Assembly: GCA_031271965.1 (NCBI GenBank)
Contig: JAISUS010000003.1
Span: 51,462-115,461 of the forward strand
Direction of reading: 5' to 3'
Length of the DNA: 64,000 nt
DNA from: Prevotella sp.
GTDB lineage: Bacteria; Bacteroidota; Bacteroidia; Bacteroidales; Dysgonomonadaceae
Position numbers and translations under genes: made by a program. The notes under the pieces are model-generated. The model was not told where the DNA came from. It saw only the letters and a list, made by a program, of their open reading frames with translations, and ran no database searches. Positions 26,027-34,133 of the stretch are shown one piece after another. Numbering within the stretch: the first letter of the stretch is position 1; every line of letters begins with the position of its first letter.

Positions 26027-26087
26027 GATAACAATTCTTTAGTGAGTTTTTTATTCCGGAAAAACACCGGATTCTCTTAAACTGTTG

Positions 26088-26095
26088 CGAAAGTA
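26088..26095 (-). promoter_or_regulatory. Possible -7 element of mgtE
   Basis: On the minus strand TACTTTCG differs from TAnnTTTG by one base. Transcription from here would give a leader of about 155 nt, containing a short hairpin (ATCCGG...CCGGAT-type, near 26054-26073), the mini-ORF and the start-proximal hairpin. Confidence 0.4.
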
Positions 26096-26243
26096 CTACT
26101 TTTCTTCCTAAATACCAATTCTTATGTTTTGAAATTATATTACTCAATATTATTTGATTTATATTAGAACCCGGGAATATATGTTTCGTTCAGGCTCTTA
26201 TATTTCTTATGTGTCCATACTTTCTCGGAGCGAAAAAAAATAT

Positions 26244-26251
26244 TACTTTTG
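26244..26251 (+). promoter_or_regulatory. Promoter -7 element of the phosphohexomutase gene
   Basis: TACTTTTG fits TAnnTTTG and lies about 50 bases before the ATG at 26302. Confidence 0.5.
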
Positions 26252-26301
26252 TTAATACATTAATTATATGACTCAATAAAAACAATCTAAAATATAAAGA
26301 C

Positions 26302-28050
26302 ATGGAAAGTAGTGATTTACTGGTACAGGTGACGAATAAGGCTAAAACTTGGTTGTCGGATAAATACGATGCTGAAACAAGAAAGGAAGTGCAAGCATTG
26401 TTGGATAAGGAAGATAAAACCGATCTGATAGAAGCATTTTACAAAGATCTTGAATTTGGAACAGGAGGTCTTCGCGGCATTATGGGCGTTGGCACCAACC
26501 GGGTTAATATATATACTATTGGTGGAGCCACACAAGGGTTGGCTAACTATCTTCTAAAGGAGTTTGCCAAGCTTAAACAGATAAAGGTGGTTATTGGCCA
26601 CGACTGTAGAAACAATAGTCGTAAATATGCCGAGATATCAGCTGAAATATTTTCTGCAAATGGTATAAAAGCGTATTTGTTTGAAGATTTGCGCCCTACG
26701 CCGGAAGTGTCTTATGCTATCCGTAAATTGGATTGCCAAAGTGGTATTATGATCACAGCTTCTCACAATCCGAAAGTATATAACGGATATAAAGCATACT
26801 GGGAAGATGGGGCTCAGGTTGTTCCGCCTCATGACAAGAATATTATTGCAGAGGTAAATCGTGTAAATGTAGAAGATATTAAGTTTAAAGGAGGGGATAA
26901 GAGCCTTATTGAGATTTTAGGGAAGGATATGGATGAAGACTATATCAAGGACTTGAAAACATTAATGTTATCTCCCGGGTCTGTAAAAAAACATGGTAAT
27001 ATAGGCATTGTTTATACACCGTTGCATGGTACAGGTTCCACAATAATACCACAAGCAATGAAGGCTTGTGGATTTACAAATATTATCGATGTGCCGGAAC
27101 AGAATGTTTTGAGCGGAGAATTCCCGACTGTTGTATCTCCGAATCCGGAAGATCCGGCTGCAATGGCAATGGCTGTAAAGAAAGCTGAGGAAACAAATGC
27201 AGACCTCGTATTTGCTACAGACCCCGATGCAGACCGTTTTGGCGCGGGTGTGCGGGATGATAAAGGTAATTTTATCTTACTGAATGGCAACCAGACCATG
27301 ATTATGTTGGTTTACTATATTATTACGCGTAAGAGAGAGTTAGGCCAGCTGACAGGTAAAGAATATACCGTGCGTACAATTGTGACCAGCACTTTGACTC
27401 AGGTTGTGTCAGAAAAGAACGGTGTTGAAATGTTTGAATGTTATACCGGATTTAAGTGGATTGCTTCTGTAATGCGCGAATTGGAAGGCAAACGCAAATA
27501 TATTGGCGGAGGGGAAGAAAGTTACGGATTTTTGGCCGAAGACTTTGTTCGTGATAAAGATTCTGTTTCGGCTGCTATTTTATTCGGAGAAATTGCTGCC
27601 TGGGCTAAGGATAATGGAAAAACAATATACGAATTGCTTCAGGATATATATGTAGAATATGGTTTTTCTAAAGAGAAAGGCATTTCAGTAGTGAAAGAAG
27701 GCCGGAGCGGAGCGGAGGAAATTGAGGCTATGATGAAGAATTTCAGAGACAACCCGATTAAAGAAATAGCCGGAGCAAAAGTTATTTTGATAAAGGACTT
27801 TGTAAAACTGAAAGCTTTCGATTTAAATATCGATGAAGAATATACTCTCGAGATGCCTACGACATCTAATGTGTTGCAGTATTTTACCCAAGATGGGACG
27901 AAGGTTTCTATACGTCCATCCGGAACAGAACCTAAAATTAAGTTCTATATTGAGGTTAAAGATAAGTTGAAATCCAGGGCAGAATATGATTCTGTCGATG
28001 CTGCTGCCGATAAGAAAATTGAACAAGTTTGTAAAGATTTAGGTATTTAA
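26302..28050 (+). CDS. Phosphoglucomutase/phosphomannomutase family phospho-sugar mutase
   Basis: A 582-residue alpha-D-phosphohexomutase that moves phosphate between C6 and C1 of a hexose. The phosphoserine loop TASHNPKVYNGYKAYW, the Mg2+ loop DPDADRFG, the sugar-specificity loop GGGEESYGF and the phosphate-binding loop RPSGTEPKIKFY are all present in order. The length and N-terminal FGTGGLRG segment match the PGM2-like subgroup, which can act on glucose-1-phosphate or on pentose phosphates. It could feed glucose-1-phosphate into RmlA, but the gene is not in the polysaccharide cluster. Terminator 28078-28112 follows. Confidence 0.92.
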   Translation: MESSDLLVQVTNKAKTWLSDKYDAETRKEVQALLDKEDKTDLIEAFYKDLEFGTGGLRGIMGVGTNRVNIYTIGGATQGLANYLLKEFAKLKQIKVVIGHDCRNNSRKYAEISAEIFSANGIKAYLFEDLRPTPEVSYAIRKLDCQSGIMITASHNPKVYNGYKAYWEDGAQVVPPHDKNIIAEVNRVNVEDIKFKGGDKSLIEILGKDMDEDYIKDLKTLMLSPGSVKKHGNIGIVYTPLHGTGSTIIPQAMKACGFTNIIDVPEQNVLSGEFPTVVSPNPEDPAAMAMAVKKAEETNADLVFATDPDADRFGAGVRDDKGNFILLNGNQTMIMLVYYIITRKRELGQLTGKEYTVRTIVTSTLTQVVSEKNGVEMFECYTGFKWIASVMRELEGKRKYIGGGEESYGFLAEDFVRDKDSVSAAILFGEIAAWAKDNGKTIYELLQDIYVEYGFSKEKGISVVKEGRSGAEEIEAMMKNFRDNPIKEIAGAKVILIKDFVKLKAFDLNIDEEYTLEMPTTSNVLQYFTQDGTKVSIRPSGTEPKIKFYIEVKDKLKSRAEYDSVDAAADKKIEQVCKDLGI

Positions 28051-28077
28051 GCCATATCAGGCTATTCTAAAAGATAT

Positions 28078-28112
28078 GAAACTCCTCTAAGTTGACTTTG
28101 AGGAGTTTTTAT
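28078..28112 (+). terminator. Terminator of the phosphohexomutase gene
   Basis: AAACTCCTC and GAGGAGTTT form a stem, followed by a T run, 28 bases past the stop codon. Confidence 0.85.
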
Positions 28113-28167
28113 TTGTGAAATAATCAATATTAAATTGAAAAGATATTGCAGCGGATGATAATTATTG

Positions 28168-28190
28168 TATTTTTGTTGAATAGTTGTTCA
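28168..28190 (+). promoter_or_regulatory. tetR promoter with operator copy 1
   Basis: The -7 element TATTTTTG (28168-28175) is directly followed by TTGAATAGTTGTTCA (28176-28190), an interrupted palindrome (TGAA...TTCA) that would cover the transcription start. An almost identical 15-mer stands in front of the SMR gene at 28828-28842. Confidence 0.6.
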
Positions 28191-28200
28191 ATGCCATTGT

Positions 28201-28809
28201 ATGGATTCGAAAGAAATTATATTGAAAAATACTTTCAACCTTTTACTGATAAAAGGTTTTGATGCAGTCTCAATTACTGACATACAACAAATAACAGGAC
28301 TGTCGAGGGGGCTTTTGTATCACTATTTTAAGAATAAAGAGGATCTGTTTATACAGGTGACAGATAAATATTTTGTAAAAATATTTGATTTTAATATAGG
28401 GAAAGTAAAAGGCTTATCTGTATTTGAGTTTGTTGATTTTATTTGCAACCGATTTAAGAATATAAATCGGATAATATCTGATATTGTTGAAGAGAACGGC
28501 AGTATGTCTTCGAATGTATCAATGCTAAATTATCATTTTCTTTTTTATCAGGTGATGCAGCGAGACTCTTCTTTCAGGCACAATTATCGGGTTGCAATAG
28601 AGAAGGAGCAAGCCGGGTGGGAGAACGCTCTGAAGAATAGTATTAGAAGTAAAGCGCTTCGTCAGGATATAGATATTTTAACTTCAGCCAAACAGTTGTT
28701 TATTCTCACGGATGGTATTTGGTTTCAGGCTATTTTTAGCAAACATGGAGAAAGTATTATTCAAGATTTAAAAAGCACTTTATCCCATTATATAAGATTA
28801 TTAGAATGA
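28201..28809 (+). CDS. TetR/AcrR family transcriptional regulator
   Basis: A 202-residue repressor. The N-terminal helix-turn-helix (residues ~9-50) reads KNTFNLLLIKGFDAVSITDI then TGLSRGLLYHYFKNKEDLF, the standard TetR pattern. The C-terminal helical domain, which would bind a ligand, is not assignable. It lies just upstream of an SMR exporter and shares with it a nearly identical operator-like 15-mer, so it probably represses itself and the exporter, and is released by a cationic drug or related compound. The start ATG is 11 bases after operator copy 1. Confidence 0.88.
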   Translation: MDSKEIILKNTFNLLLIKGFDAVSITDIQQITGLSRGLLYHYFKNKEDLFIQVTDKYFVKIFDFNIGKVKGLSVFEFVDFICNRFKNINRIISDIVEENGSMSSNVSMLNYHFLFYQVMQRDSSFRHNYRVAIEKEQAGWENALKNSIRSKALRQDIDILTSAKQLFILTDGIWFQAIFSKHGESIIQDLKSTLSHYIRLLE

Positions 28810-28827
28810 AATTTTTTTAATTATATA

Positions 28828-28842
28828 TTGAATGATTGTTCA
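28828..28842 (+). promoter_or_regulatory. Operator copy 2 in front of the SMR gene
   Basis: TTGAATGATTGTTCA matches the site in the tetR promoter at 13 of 15 positions, both differences falling in the centre. It lies 20 bases before the SMR start codon. Confidence 0.6.
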
Positions 28843-28862
28843 GTATATTTAAGGATAAAATT

Positions 28863-29189
28863 ATGAGTTGGATTTATTTATTATCAGCAAGTTTTTTTGA
28901 GGTAGGATTTACCTTTTCGTTATCAAAAGCGAAGGAAGCAATAGCCCCGCATACTTATTACTGGTATATCTCCTTTGGTATATGCCTGTTTTTAGGAATG
29001 GGATTATTAATAAAAGCTGTTCAGACAATTCCTATGGGGATTGCATACGCAGTTTTTACGGGAATAGGTGCGGTCGGGACAGTATTGGTCGGTATATTTG
29101 TATTTAAAGAGCCTGTAAGTATAATGCGCATATTTTTCATGTCAACTCTCATAATTTCTATTGTTGGATTGAAAGCTGTTTCGCATTGA
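28863..29189 (+). CDS. SMR family exporter, SugE/Gdx subtype
   Basis: A 108-residue inner-membrane protein with four transmembrane helices. The essential glutamate is E13 in MSWIYLLSASFFEVGFTFS, and the fourth-helix region reads IPMGIAYAVFTGIGAVGTVL, closely following the SugE/Gdx pattern (guanidinium or quaternary-ammonium exporter) rather than EmrE. I start at MSWIYLL (ATG 28863), which matches family starts; an in-frame upstream start would add nine residues that overlap the operator region. Gdx genes are often under guanidine riboswitches, but here a TetR-type site is seen instead. Confidence 0.88.
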   Translation: MSWIYLLSASFFEVGFTFSLSKAKEAIAPHTYYWYISFGICLFLGMGLLIKAVQTIPMGIAYAVFTGIGAVGTVLVGIFVFKEPVSIMRIFFMSTLIISIVGLKAVSH

Positions 29190-29257
29190 TGCTCACTTCT
29201 ATAGAGGTTATGGGTTATTTTGAGGTGAAAAAAGATGTAATTATTTTTAATATATCT

Positions 29258-29288
29258 TTTGGAGAATATAAATTATATACTATCTTTG
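29258..29288 (+). promoter_or_regulatory. Promoter of tRNA-Phe
   Basis: TTTG (29258-29261), 19 bases, then TATCTTTG (29281-29288): a full match to the Bacteroidetes -33/-7 consensus. Predicted start is just before the tRNA. Confidence 0.7.
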
Positions 29289-29306
29289 CACACGCAAAAC
29301 GGTCAT

Positions 29307-29379
29307 GGTACCATAGCTCAGTTGGTAGAGCAAAGGACTGAAAATCCTTGTGTCCCCGGTTCGATTCCTGGTGGTACCA
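29307..29379 (+). tRNA. tRNA-Phe (anticodon GAA)
   Basis: A 73-nt cloverleaf: acceptor GGTACCA/TGGTACC, D arm GCTC...GAGC, anticodon arm AAGGA-CTGAAAA-TCCTT with anticodon GAA, T loop TTCGATT and discriminator A. The 3' CCA is not encoded (the next bases are CG). The T stem CCCGG/CCTGG as read contains one C-U mismatch in the middle. A strong promoter lies directly upstream and a terminator 25 bases downstream. Confidence 0.96.
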
Positions 29380-29404
29380 CGAAGAAAAATTTAGACCGAG
29401 AGAG

Positions 29405-29435
29405 AATCCCTGAAAATTAAACTTTCGGGGATTTT
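29405..29435 (+). terminator. Terminator of tRNA-Phe
   Basis: AATCCCTGAAA and TTTCGGGGATT pair around a short loop and are followed by Ts. Confidence 0.8.
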
Positions 29436-29881
29436 TAATTTAACCTAATTTCTATTTTCTATAAATTTATGTATATATCGTAGAATATAATACTTTTTCT
29501 AAAGTATTATGAAAAAGTAAAACAAACTGTTGTAGATTGAAAAATAAGAGCCTACCTTTGTCTCATTATTGCAAAAGCTATATATGAATCTGAAAATTTT
29601 GCATATTTAAAAGCAATAACTATCAGAAAAGTAACATTCGAGTTGTTTTTCATGCAAAGTGATTGGAATAGACTTTATGGAACTGCTTTTACTGATTATT
29701 AAGAAGATAGCCTGAGTTGTTCTGTGTATGAGCAATTAGAAGCGATTTCTAATTTTGATCTGGTGCTTTTTCTGTTTGAATAACATAGTGTGGATTAATA
29801 GAGTGAGGGGCTTGCCGGAAAAAGGGAGGAAGAGAAGGGTGTAATTCATAGCCTTTTTCTATTTTATAAATGTACTTTTAC
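29436..29881. other. Gene-poor region between tRNA-Phe and the polysaccharide cluster
   Basis: No complete gene is seen. A promoter-like TACCTTTG stands at 29553-29560. A frame open from about 29540 to a TAA near 29700, continuing after that stop for 26 codons to a second stop, might be a gene remnant, but it has no start codon and no family I recognise. A GA-rich stretch follows at about 29800-29840. Confidence 0.45.
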
Positions 29882-29889
29882 TATCTTTG
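29882..29889 (+). promoter_or_regulatory. Promoter -7 element of the polysaccharide cluster
   Basis: TATCTTTG fits TAnnTTTG, 24 bases before the rmlB remnant. It is the only convincing promoter found at the front of the cluster. Confidence 0.5.
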
Positions 29890-29913
29890 TGGTAGTTTTA
29901 ACTTTAAAAAATT

Positions 29914-30219
29914 ATGACATACTTAATCACAGGCGGTGCGGGTTTTATAGGTTCTAATTTTGTTAAACATATGCTAAGTGCATATCCTAATAGTAGTCTA
30001 GTTGTTTTTGATGCTTTGACCTATGCAGGGAATTTAGGAACATTACAGAACGAATTAAAAGAAGAACAAGTCACCTTTGTTAAAGGTGATATTTGTAGCA
30101 AGAAAGATACAGAACAAGTCTTTAAAGATCATAAAATTGATTTTGTTGTGAATTTTGCAGCCGAAAGCCATGTCGATCGTAGTATTGAGAATCCTCAACT
30201 ATTGGACATTTTAAAATAA
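29914..30219 (+). pseudogene. rmlB: Truncated dTDP-glucose 4,6-dehydratase (RmlB N-terminus)
   Basis: A 101-codon frame whose first ~95 residues are a clean RmlB N-terminus: the NAD-binding loop ITGGAGFIGSNF, DALTYAGN, and NFAAESHVDRSIENPQL. Full-length RmlB has about 340-380 residues and continues with the catalytic YxxxK region and the sugar-binding part, all missing here. After ENPQL the frame ends LDILK and stop, and rmlA starts four bases later. The fragment cannot be an active dehydratase. A deletion of roughly 250 codons fused to rmlA, an assembly collapse, or a decayed copy with a working rmlB elsewhere are all possible. Confidence 0.85.
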
Positions 30220-30223
30220 CTAC

Positions 30224-31087
30224 ATGAAAGGAATTGTATTGGCAGGAGGAACTGCAACTCGTTTATACCCACTTTCGAAAGCGATATCTAAGCAGATTAT
30301 GCCTGTTTATGATAAGCCTATGATTTATTATCCATTGTCAACATTAATGCTGGCTGGTATAAAGGAGGTATTAATCATTTCTACACCTAGGGATCTGCCA
30401 ATGTTTAAAGACCTTTTAGGCGATGGGTTAAATTTAGGAATGAGATTTGAATATGTTGTACAAGAAAAACCGAATGGTTTGGCACAAGCGTTTGTATTAG
30501 GTGCTGATTTCTTAGACGGAGATTCTGCTTGTTTGATATTGGGTGACAATATGTTCTATGGACAAGGATTCTCTAAAATGCTGAAGGAAGCAAAAGATAT
30601 AGAAAATGGTGCATGTGTATTTGGATATTATGTGAGAGATCCACGCGCTTATGGTGTTGTCGAATTTGATGCAAATGGGAAGGTACTATCATTGGAAGAA
30701 AAACCTGCAAACCCGAAATCAAATTATGCTGTTCCCGGATTGTATTTTTATGATTCAAGTGTCGTCGATAGGGCAAGAAAACTTCAACTGTCAGCTAGAG
30801 GAGAGTACGAAATTACAGATCTAAATAAAGAATATTTAAAGGAAGGCTTGCTGCAAGTAAAGCAATTTGGTAGAGGTTTTGCTTGGTTAGATACAGGAAA
30901 TTGTGACAGCTTACTGGAAGCGGGTAATTTTGTGGAAACAATTCAAAAACGACAAGGATTTTATATTTCTTGTATCGAAGAAATTGCATGGCGCAATAAG
31001 TGGGTTGATAATAATCAACTCTTTAGATTGGGACAAGAATTAGATAAAACAGCTTACGGACAATATATCTTAAGTTTGTTAGATTAA
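30224..31087 (+). CDS. rmlA: Glucose-1-phosphate thymidylyltransferase
   Basis: A 287-residue nucleotidyltransferase making dTDP-glucose from dTTP and glucose-1-phosphate. The N-terminal GIVLAGGTATRLYPLSKAIS with QIMPVYDKPMIYYPLSTLM is the nucleotide-binding signature; ILGDNMFYG carries the metal aspartate; YGVVEFD and LEEKPANPKSNYAVPGLYFYD follow; GFAWLDTGNCDSLLEAG closes the active site. Length is standard. It starts four bases after the rmlB remnant and ends three bases before rmlC. It feeds dTDP-sugar production, but a complete RmlB and RmlD are not in the window. Confidence 0.96.
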   Translation: MKGIVLAGGTATRLYPLSKAISKQIMPVYDKPMIYYPLSTLMLAGIKEVLIISTPRDLPMFKDLLGDGLNLGMRFEYVVQEKPNGLAQAFVLGADFLDGDSACLILGDNMFYGQGFSKMLKEAKDIENGACVFGYYVRDPRAYGVVEFDANGKVLSLEEKPANPKSNYAVPGLYFYDSSVVDRARKLQLSARGEYEITDLNKEYLKEGLLQVKQFGRGFAWLDTGNCDSLLEAGNFVETIQKRQGFYISCIEEIAWRNKWVDNNQLFRLGQELDKTAYGQYILSLLD

Positions 31088-31090
31088 TTT

Positions 31091-31645
31091 ATGAAGTTTA
31101 CAGAGCAAAAAATCAAAGGAGTTTGGGTTATTGAGCCAAAAGTATTTACTGATACAAGAGGATATTTTATGGAAACCTACAAAAGAGAACTCTTTGAACA
31201 ACATATCGGAAAAGTTGAGTTTATTCAAGACAATGAATCAAAATCAACGAAAGGGGTCCTTCGTGGAATGCATTTTCAAACACCACCTTATGCTCAAAGT
31301 AAATTAGTTCGCGTAGTAAGAGGAGCTGTACTGGATGTGGCTGTGGATATCCGATTGGGGTCCTCTACTTATGGGCAGCACGTCTCTGTTGAACTGACTG
31401 AAGACAACCACCGCCAATTCTTTATACCGAGGGGTTTTGCCCATGGTTTCGTTGTACTGACGGAACAAGTGATTTTTCAATATAAATGCGACAATTACTA
31501 TTCTCCGGGAAATGAAGGGGCATTGGCATGGGATGATCCGGATCTGGCTATTGATTGGAAAATTCCGGCTGATAAAGTGATTCTTTCCGAAAAAGATAAA
31601 AATCATCCGGGATTGAAAGGTTTTATATCACCGTTTAACTTATGA
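31091..31645 (+). CDS. rmlC: dTDP-4-dehydrorhamnose 3,5-epimerase
   Basis: A 184-residue cupin epimerase. FIQDNESKSTKGVLRGMHFQ contains the catalytic histidine (RGMHFQ), and the later FFIPRGFAHGFVVL and the C-terminal DPDLAIDWKIP match the family. It acts on dTDP-4-keto-6-deoxyglucose made by RmlB. rmlD, which would finish dTDP-L-rhamnose, is absent from this window, so the final sugar could be rhamnose made with genes elsewhere or a different dTDP-6-deoxysugar. Confidence 0.95.
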   Translation: MKFTEQKIKGVWVIEPKVFTDTRGYFMETYKRELFEQHIGKVEFIQDNESKSTKGVLRGMHFQTPPYAQSKLVRVVRGAVLDVAVDIRLGSSTYGQHVSVELTEDNHRQFFIPRGFAHGFVVLTEQVIFQYKCDNYYSPGNEGALAWDDPDLAIDWKIPADKVILSEKDKNHPGLKGFISPFNL

Positions 31646-31733
31646 GTTTTTAGGAAATTGAATCTCAGACTATGGATTGACGTCCCGGAACCGTATTACA
31701 AAAATAAAATAGCGCGAATTGATAAATGAAAGA

Positions 31734-33260
31734 ATGGAAAGCAATAACAAAAGGATAGCCAAAAATACTTTGATGCTGTATTTCAGGCAAATATTGATTT
31801 TATTGGTTAGTCTCTATACAGTACGTGTAGTATTGAGTGCGCTTGGTGTTGAGGATTATGGTATTTACAATGTAGTAGGTGGCATTGTATCGTTTTTTTC
31901 ATTTCTTAGCGGAAGTATGGCTTCGGCTACGCAGCGGTTTTTTTCATTTGCCTTGGGGCAAAAGGATGCAGAAAAGCTTCATCGTACTTTTTCAGTCAAT
32001 TTGATTATTTATGTGGTAATTGCTATTATTGCTCTAATATTGCTGGAGACCGTTGGATTGTGGTTCGTGAATGAGCACTTACGCGTACCGCCCGAAAGAT
32101 TTGATGCTGTACTTTGGATCTATCATTTCTCAGTATTAACATTTATAGGAACAATTATTACTACCCCTTTTATGGCTATTATTATTGCGCATGAGGATAT
32201 GCAAATTTATGCTTATGTGTCTATAGTGGAAGCTATTTTGAAATTGGTTATAGTGTTTCTTCTTGTATATCTGCCATGGGATAAACTTGAACTGTATGGA
32301 ATGTTGCTTTTTGCCGTTTCTGTTATTAATGCTGCTATTTATGCTGTTATTTGTGTGCGAAAGTACAGCGAATGCCAGTTCCGGAAATTGTATTGGGATA
32401 AAGGTTTACTGAGAGAAATTGTAGGATTTACAGGTTGGACATTGTTTGGGCAGGTTACTACTGTTGGACGTAACCAGGCGGTTACTATCCTATTGAACCA
32501 GATGTTTAATCCGGTTGTTGTGGCGGCAAGGGCAATAGCCATGAATATTACGACTCAAATCAACATATTTTCCAATAATTTCAATGTAGGACTTTATCCG
32601 CCAATAATAAAATCGTATGCAGCAGATGATAAAAAAGAAATGTTTGCGTTGATATTTCGCGGCTCGAAAATTACTTTCTTCCTGATGTGGGTCTTCGCCT
32701 TGCCACTATTTCTCGAAATGGATACGATATTAGCAGTATGGTTAAAAAATCCACCACCTGAGGCTGTATTATTTACGCGTTTGGCTCTGATTGAAGTGCT
32801 AATAAATTCTATCAGTCAGCCTATAGCCACAGCTGCCCGAGCACCGGGAAAAATGAGAATGTATGAGCTGACTCTTGGTAGCATTCAGATTGCCATTTTC
32901 TTTGTATCGTGGGCTCTGTTGCTGTTCGGGTGGGCTGCTTATACGGTGTTTGTGGTGGCAATAGTGGCAAACTTGGTTATGTTCGTTGTTCGACTATTAA
33001 TTGTCAGGTATTTGATAGGTCTTTTATTGCTACCATTTTTTAATCAGGTATTTGTACCTGTTTTGGTAATAACTTTGTGCTCTGCCTTGCTTTCGTTTGC
33101 AATACATTGGCTTATGCCAGCAGGATTTGTTTTTGCAAGTATATCAGTGTTGTGGAGCATCATAATCTCTTGCATAAGCATGTACCTGTTAGGTTTAGAT
33201 AAATTGGAACGTGAAAAAGTAAGGAGTATAGTAGTAAACAGAATTCAAAAAGTGTTTTAA
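31734..33260 (+). CDS. Wzx-type polysaccharide flippase
   Basis: A 508-residue protein with about 12-14 hydrophobic helices, of the MOP/Wzx superfamily. N-terminal KNTLMLYFRQILILLVSLYT and YGIYNVVGGIVSFFSFLSG are typical of Bacteroidetes oligosaccharide flippases. It should move undecaprenyl-linked repeat units across the inner membrane, for polymerisation by the Wzy-like protein at 38532. I chose ATG 31734 rather than a TTG five codons upstream. It lies 3 bases before the SDR gene. Confidence 0.9.
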   Translation: MESNNKRIAKNTLMLYFRQILILLVSLYTVRVVLSALGVEDYGIYNVVGGIVSFFSFLSGSMASATQRFFSFALGQKDAEKLHRTFSVNLIIYVVIAIIALILLETVGLWFVNEHLRVPPERFDAVLWIYHFSVLTFIGTIITTPFMAIIIAHEDMQIYAYVSIVEAILKLVIVFLLVYLPWDKLELYGMLLFAVSVINAAIYAVICVRKYSECQFRKLYWDKGLLREIVGFTGWTLFGQVTTVGRNQAVTILLNQMFNPVVVAARAIAMNITTQINIFSNNFNVGLYPPIIKSYAADDKKEMFALIFRGSKITFFLMWVFALPLFLEMDTILAVWLKNPPPEAVLFTRLALIEVLINSISQPIATAARAPGKMRMYELTLGSIQIAIFFVSWALLLFGWAAYTVFVVAIVANLVMFVVRLLIVRYLIGLLLLPFFNQVFVPVLVITLCSALLSFAIHWLMPAGFVFASISVLWSIIISCISMYLLGLDKLEREKVRSIVVNRIQKVF

Positions 33261-33263
33261 GAT

Positions 33264-34133
33264 ATGAAAAGAATTATGCGTAAAATTTTGAAGCTTATCA
33301 AAAAAACTCCTCTGGTAATAAAGTCGGTAAGCCAAATTTATCGTTATGGAGGTTATTCAACCGTTAACATTTCTACTGTCAATTACGGAGAAATTTTGCA
33401 GGGGAAGAAAATCCTGATTACTGGCGGCAGTACGGGCATAGGATGGAGTATTGCTAAAAAATGTTTACAAGAGGGCGCAACAGTTGCTATCACAGGTAGA
33501 AGTGAAAACAAGCTAAAAGTGGCCGAAGAGGAAATAAACAATCCACAATTAAAAACCATTGTGTGGGATATTAGTGATACAGCACAAATAGAAAAAGGCG
33601 TTGAAAATGCAAGGCTACTATTAGGCGGAGAAATAGATATTTTGGTGAATAATGCGGGTATTCTGAATGGGACTCAGTTTCCAAATGTTACAGAAGATGT
33701 CTGGGATAAAATTTACGCAACAAACTCAAAAGGGCTATTTTTCCTCACTCAATTTTTGTGTGGCAGCTGGATGAATAATACATACAGTACAATACATAAG
33801 GTCATAAACATGTCTTCTCAGGGTGGCTTTGTCGGCGCTACTTATCCTTACCGCATGACCAAGTGGGATATTGCCGGACTGACACAGGGGTTGGGTATCC
33901 AATTAGCTCCTCATGGTATCATTGTCAATGGAATAGTGCCAGGTATTATTGCCACCGCTATGCAGCCTGGATGCTTAAATCAGAAAGAAAATGTTTATTG
34001 TTCACAAAATCCATTGGAAAGATTTGGCTTGCCCGAGGAAATAGCAGAATTAGCCGTCTTTTTAATGAGTGATGCGGCCAATTTTATTGTTGGGCAAACA
34101 ATAGTGTGTGACGGAGGATATTCGATAAAGTGA
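33264..34133 (+). CDS. SDR family oxidoreductase with N-terminal extension
   Basis: A 289-residue short-chain dehydrogenase. The NAD(P) motif TGGSTGIG occurs at residues 53-60, NNAGIL follows, the catalytic serine lies in INMSSQGG and the YxxxK pair is in YPYRMTK; the C-terminus has the usual FIVGQTIVCDGGYS. An N-terminal basic-hydrophobic segment of about 45 residues precedes the Rossmann fold and may be a membrane-association region. The substrate is unknown; position between the flippase and the thiamine-diphosphate enzyme suggests a sugar or keto intermediate of the surface polymer. Confidence 0.88.
   Translation: MKRIMRKILKLIKKTPLVIKSVSQIYRYGGYSTVNISTVNYGEILQGKKILITGGSTGIGWSIAKKCLQEGATVAITGRSENKLKVAEEEINNPQLKTIVWDISDTAQIEKGVENARLLLGGEIDILVNNAGILNGTQFPNVTEDVWDKIYATNSKGLFFLTQFLCGSWMNNTYSTIHKVINMSSQGGFVGATYPYRMTKWDIAGLTQGLGIQLAPHGIIVNGIVPGIIATAMQPGCLNQKENVYCSQNPLERFGLPEEIAELAVFLMSDAANFIVGQTIVCDGGYSIK

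Noticed and set aside
25928..26301. M-box Mg2+ riboswitch upstream of mgtE
   Set aside because: None of the conserved M-box blocks could be recognised; the leader is short and contains a mini-ORF and a simple hairpin instead.
29307..29900. tRNA-Phe as attachment site of an island carrying the polysaccharide cluster
   Set aside because: No copy of the tRNA 3' end was seen at the far side of the cluster, and no integrase gene is present.
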